Shown here in pieces: positions 26,204 through 26,231 of a stretch of 26,231 nt of DNA. The notes beneath the pieces are model-generated. The model saw only the letters and a list, made by a program, of their open reading frames with translations, searched no databases and had not been told where the DNA came from. Where the stretch lies: positions 1 to 26,231 of the IMG/VR virus record IMGVR_UViG_3300037119_000419; one strand, given 5' to 3'. Within the stretch, counting starts at the first letter, position 1; every line of letters begins with the position of its first letter. Source of the stretch: a virus. A program made the translations under genes and the position numbers.

Positions 26204-26231
26204 GATGCGGCCTCGGGTAACAGGCGCGATG

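Noticed and set aside
1-26231. T7-like phage RNA polymerase promoters or clear sigma70 promoters.
   Set aside because: No repeated promoter-like sequence was found by eye between genes, and gaps are too short to hold convincing -35/-10 pairs.

Overview
This window is a piece of a tailed bacteriophage (or closely related prophage) genome with podovirus-type virion genes. It is GC-rich (roughly 60 %) and almost entirely coding. Genes are chained by ATGA/TAATG overlaps. Rightward genes run from the left edge to 23487, and a leftward block runs from the right edge down to 23533. The pentamer GANTC is nearly absent (three sites found by eye against about ninety expected from base composition). This points to an alphaproteobacterial host whose DNA carries CcrM-type GANTC methylation, but the host genus cannot be named from the sequence.

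Layout of the rightward block. 1-3155: the 3' end of a capsid-region gene, a strong intrinsic terminator, a small virion protein, an SU10-type head-tail adaptor and a P22 gp10-like tail-hub protein. 3152-5620: a repeat-built tail fibre and a small beta-rich companion. 5624-8194: a lysis region with two holin-like membrane proteins, a membrane-anchored coiled-coil protein, an N-acetylmuramidase endolysin, a 39-residue microprotein, a lipoprotein and a small helical protein. 8216-23487: an ejection cassette that resembles T7 genes 13-16 in order. It comprises an 11-residue-period coiled-coil virion protein, a GNAT protein, an inserted HNH-AP2 homing endonuclease, a Gly/Ala-rich protein, two small helical proteins and one 10.7-kb gene.

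The 10.7-kb gene (12757-23487, 3576 aa) dominates the window. It is a polyvalent protein that fuses an Ala-rich ejection-type region, an M23 peptidoglycan endopeptidase, a possible HhH-glycosylase-like domain, an unnamed His/Glu-rich domain, an HYT...RTYFG domain, an HExxH metallopeptidase, an ADP-ribosyltransferase and a C-terminal LPD38-type region. The most unusual signal is inside it. Two inter-domain linkers are overprinted by short ORFs in another frame (17288-17467, 17468-17626, 18398-18538). Each has a strong Shine-Dalgarno site, and over these stretches third-position GC follows the small ORFs (about 80 %) rather than the giant frame (about 40 %). This suggests the giant gene arose by read-through fusion of separate genes, with the intervening small genes kept alive out of frame.

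The leftward block (23533-26231) encodes a RecT-type annealing protein, a membrane protein with a cysteine cluster, an excisionase/MerR-like HTH protein, a double winged-helix protein and two small unknowns. It looks like an early recombination and regulation operon that converges on the late virion operon at about 23.5 kb. No RNA gene, CRISPR array or insertion sequence was seen, and no stretch longer than about 60 bases lacks a gene.
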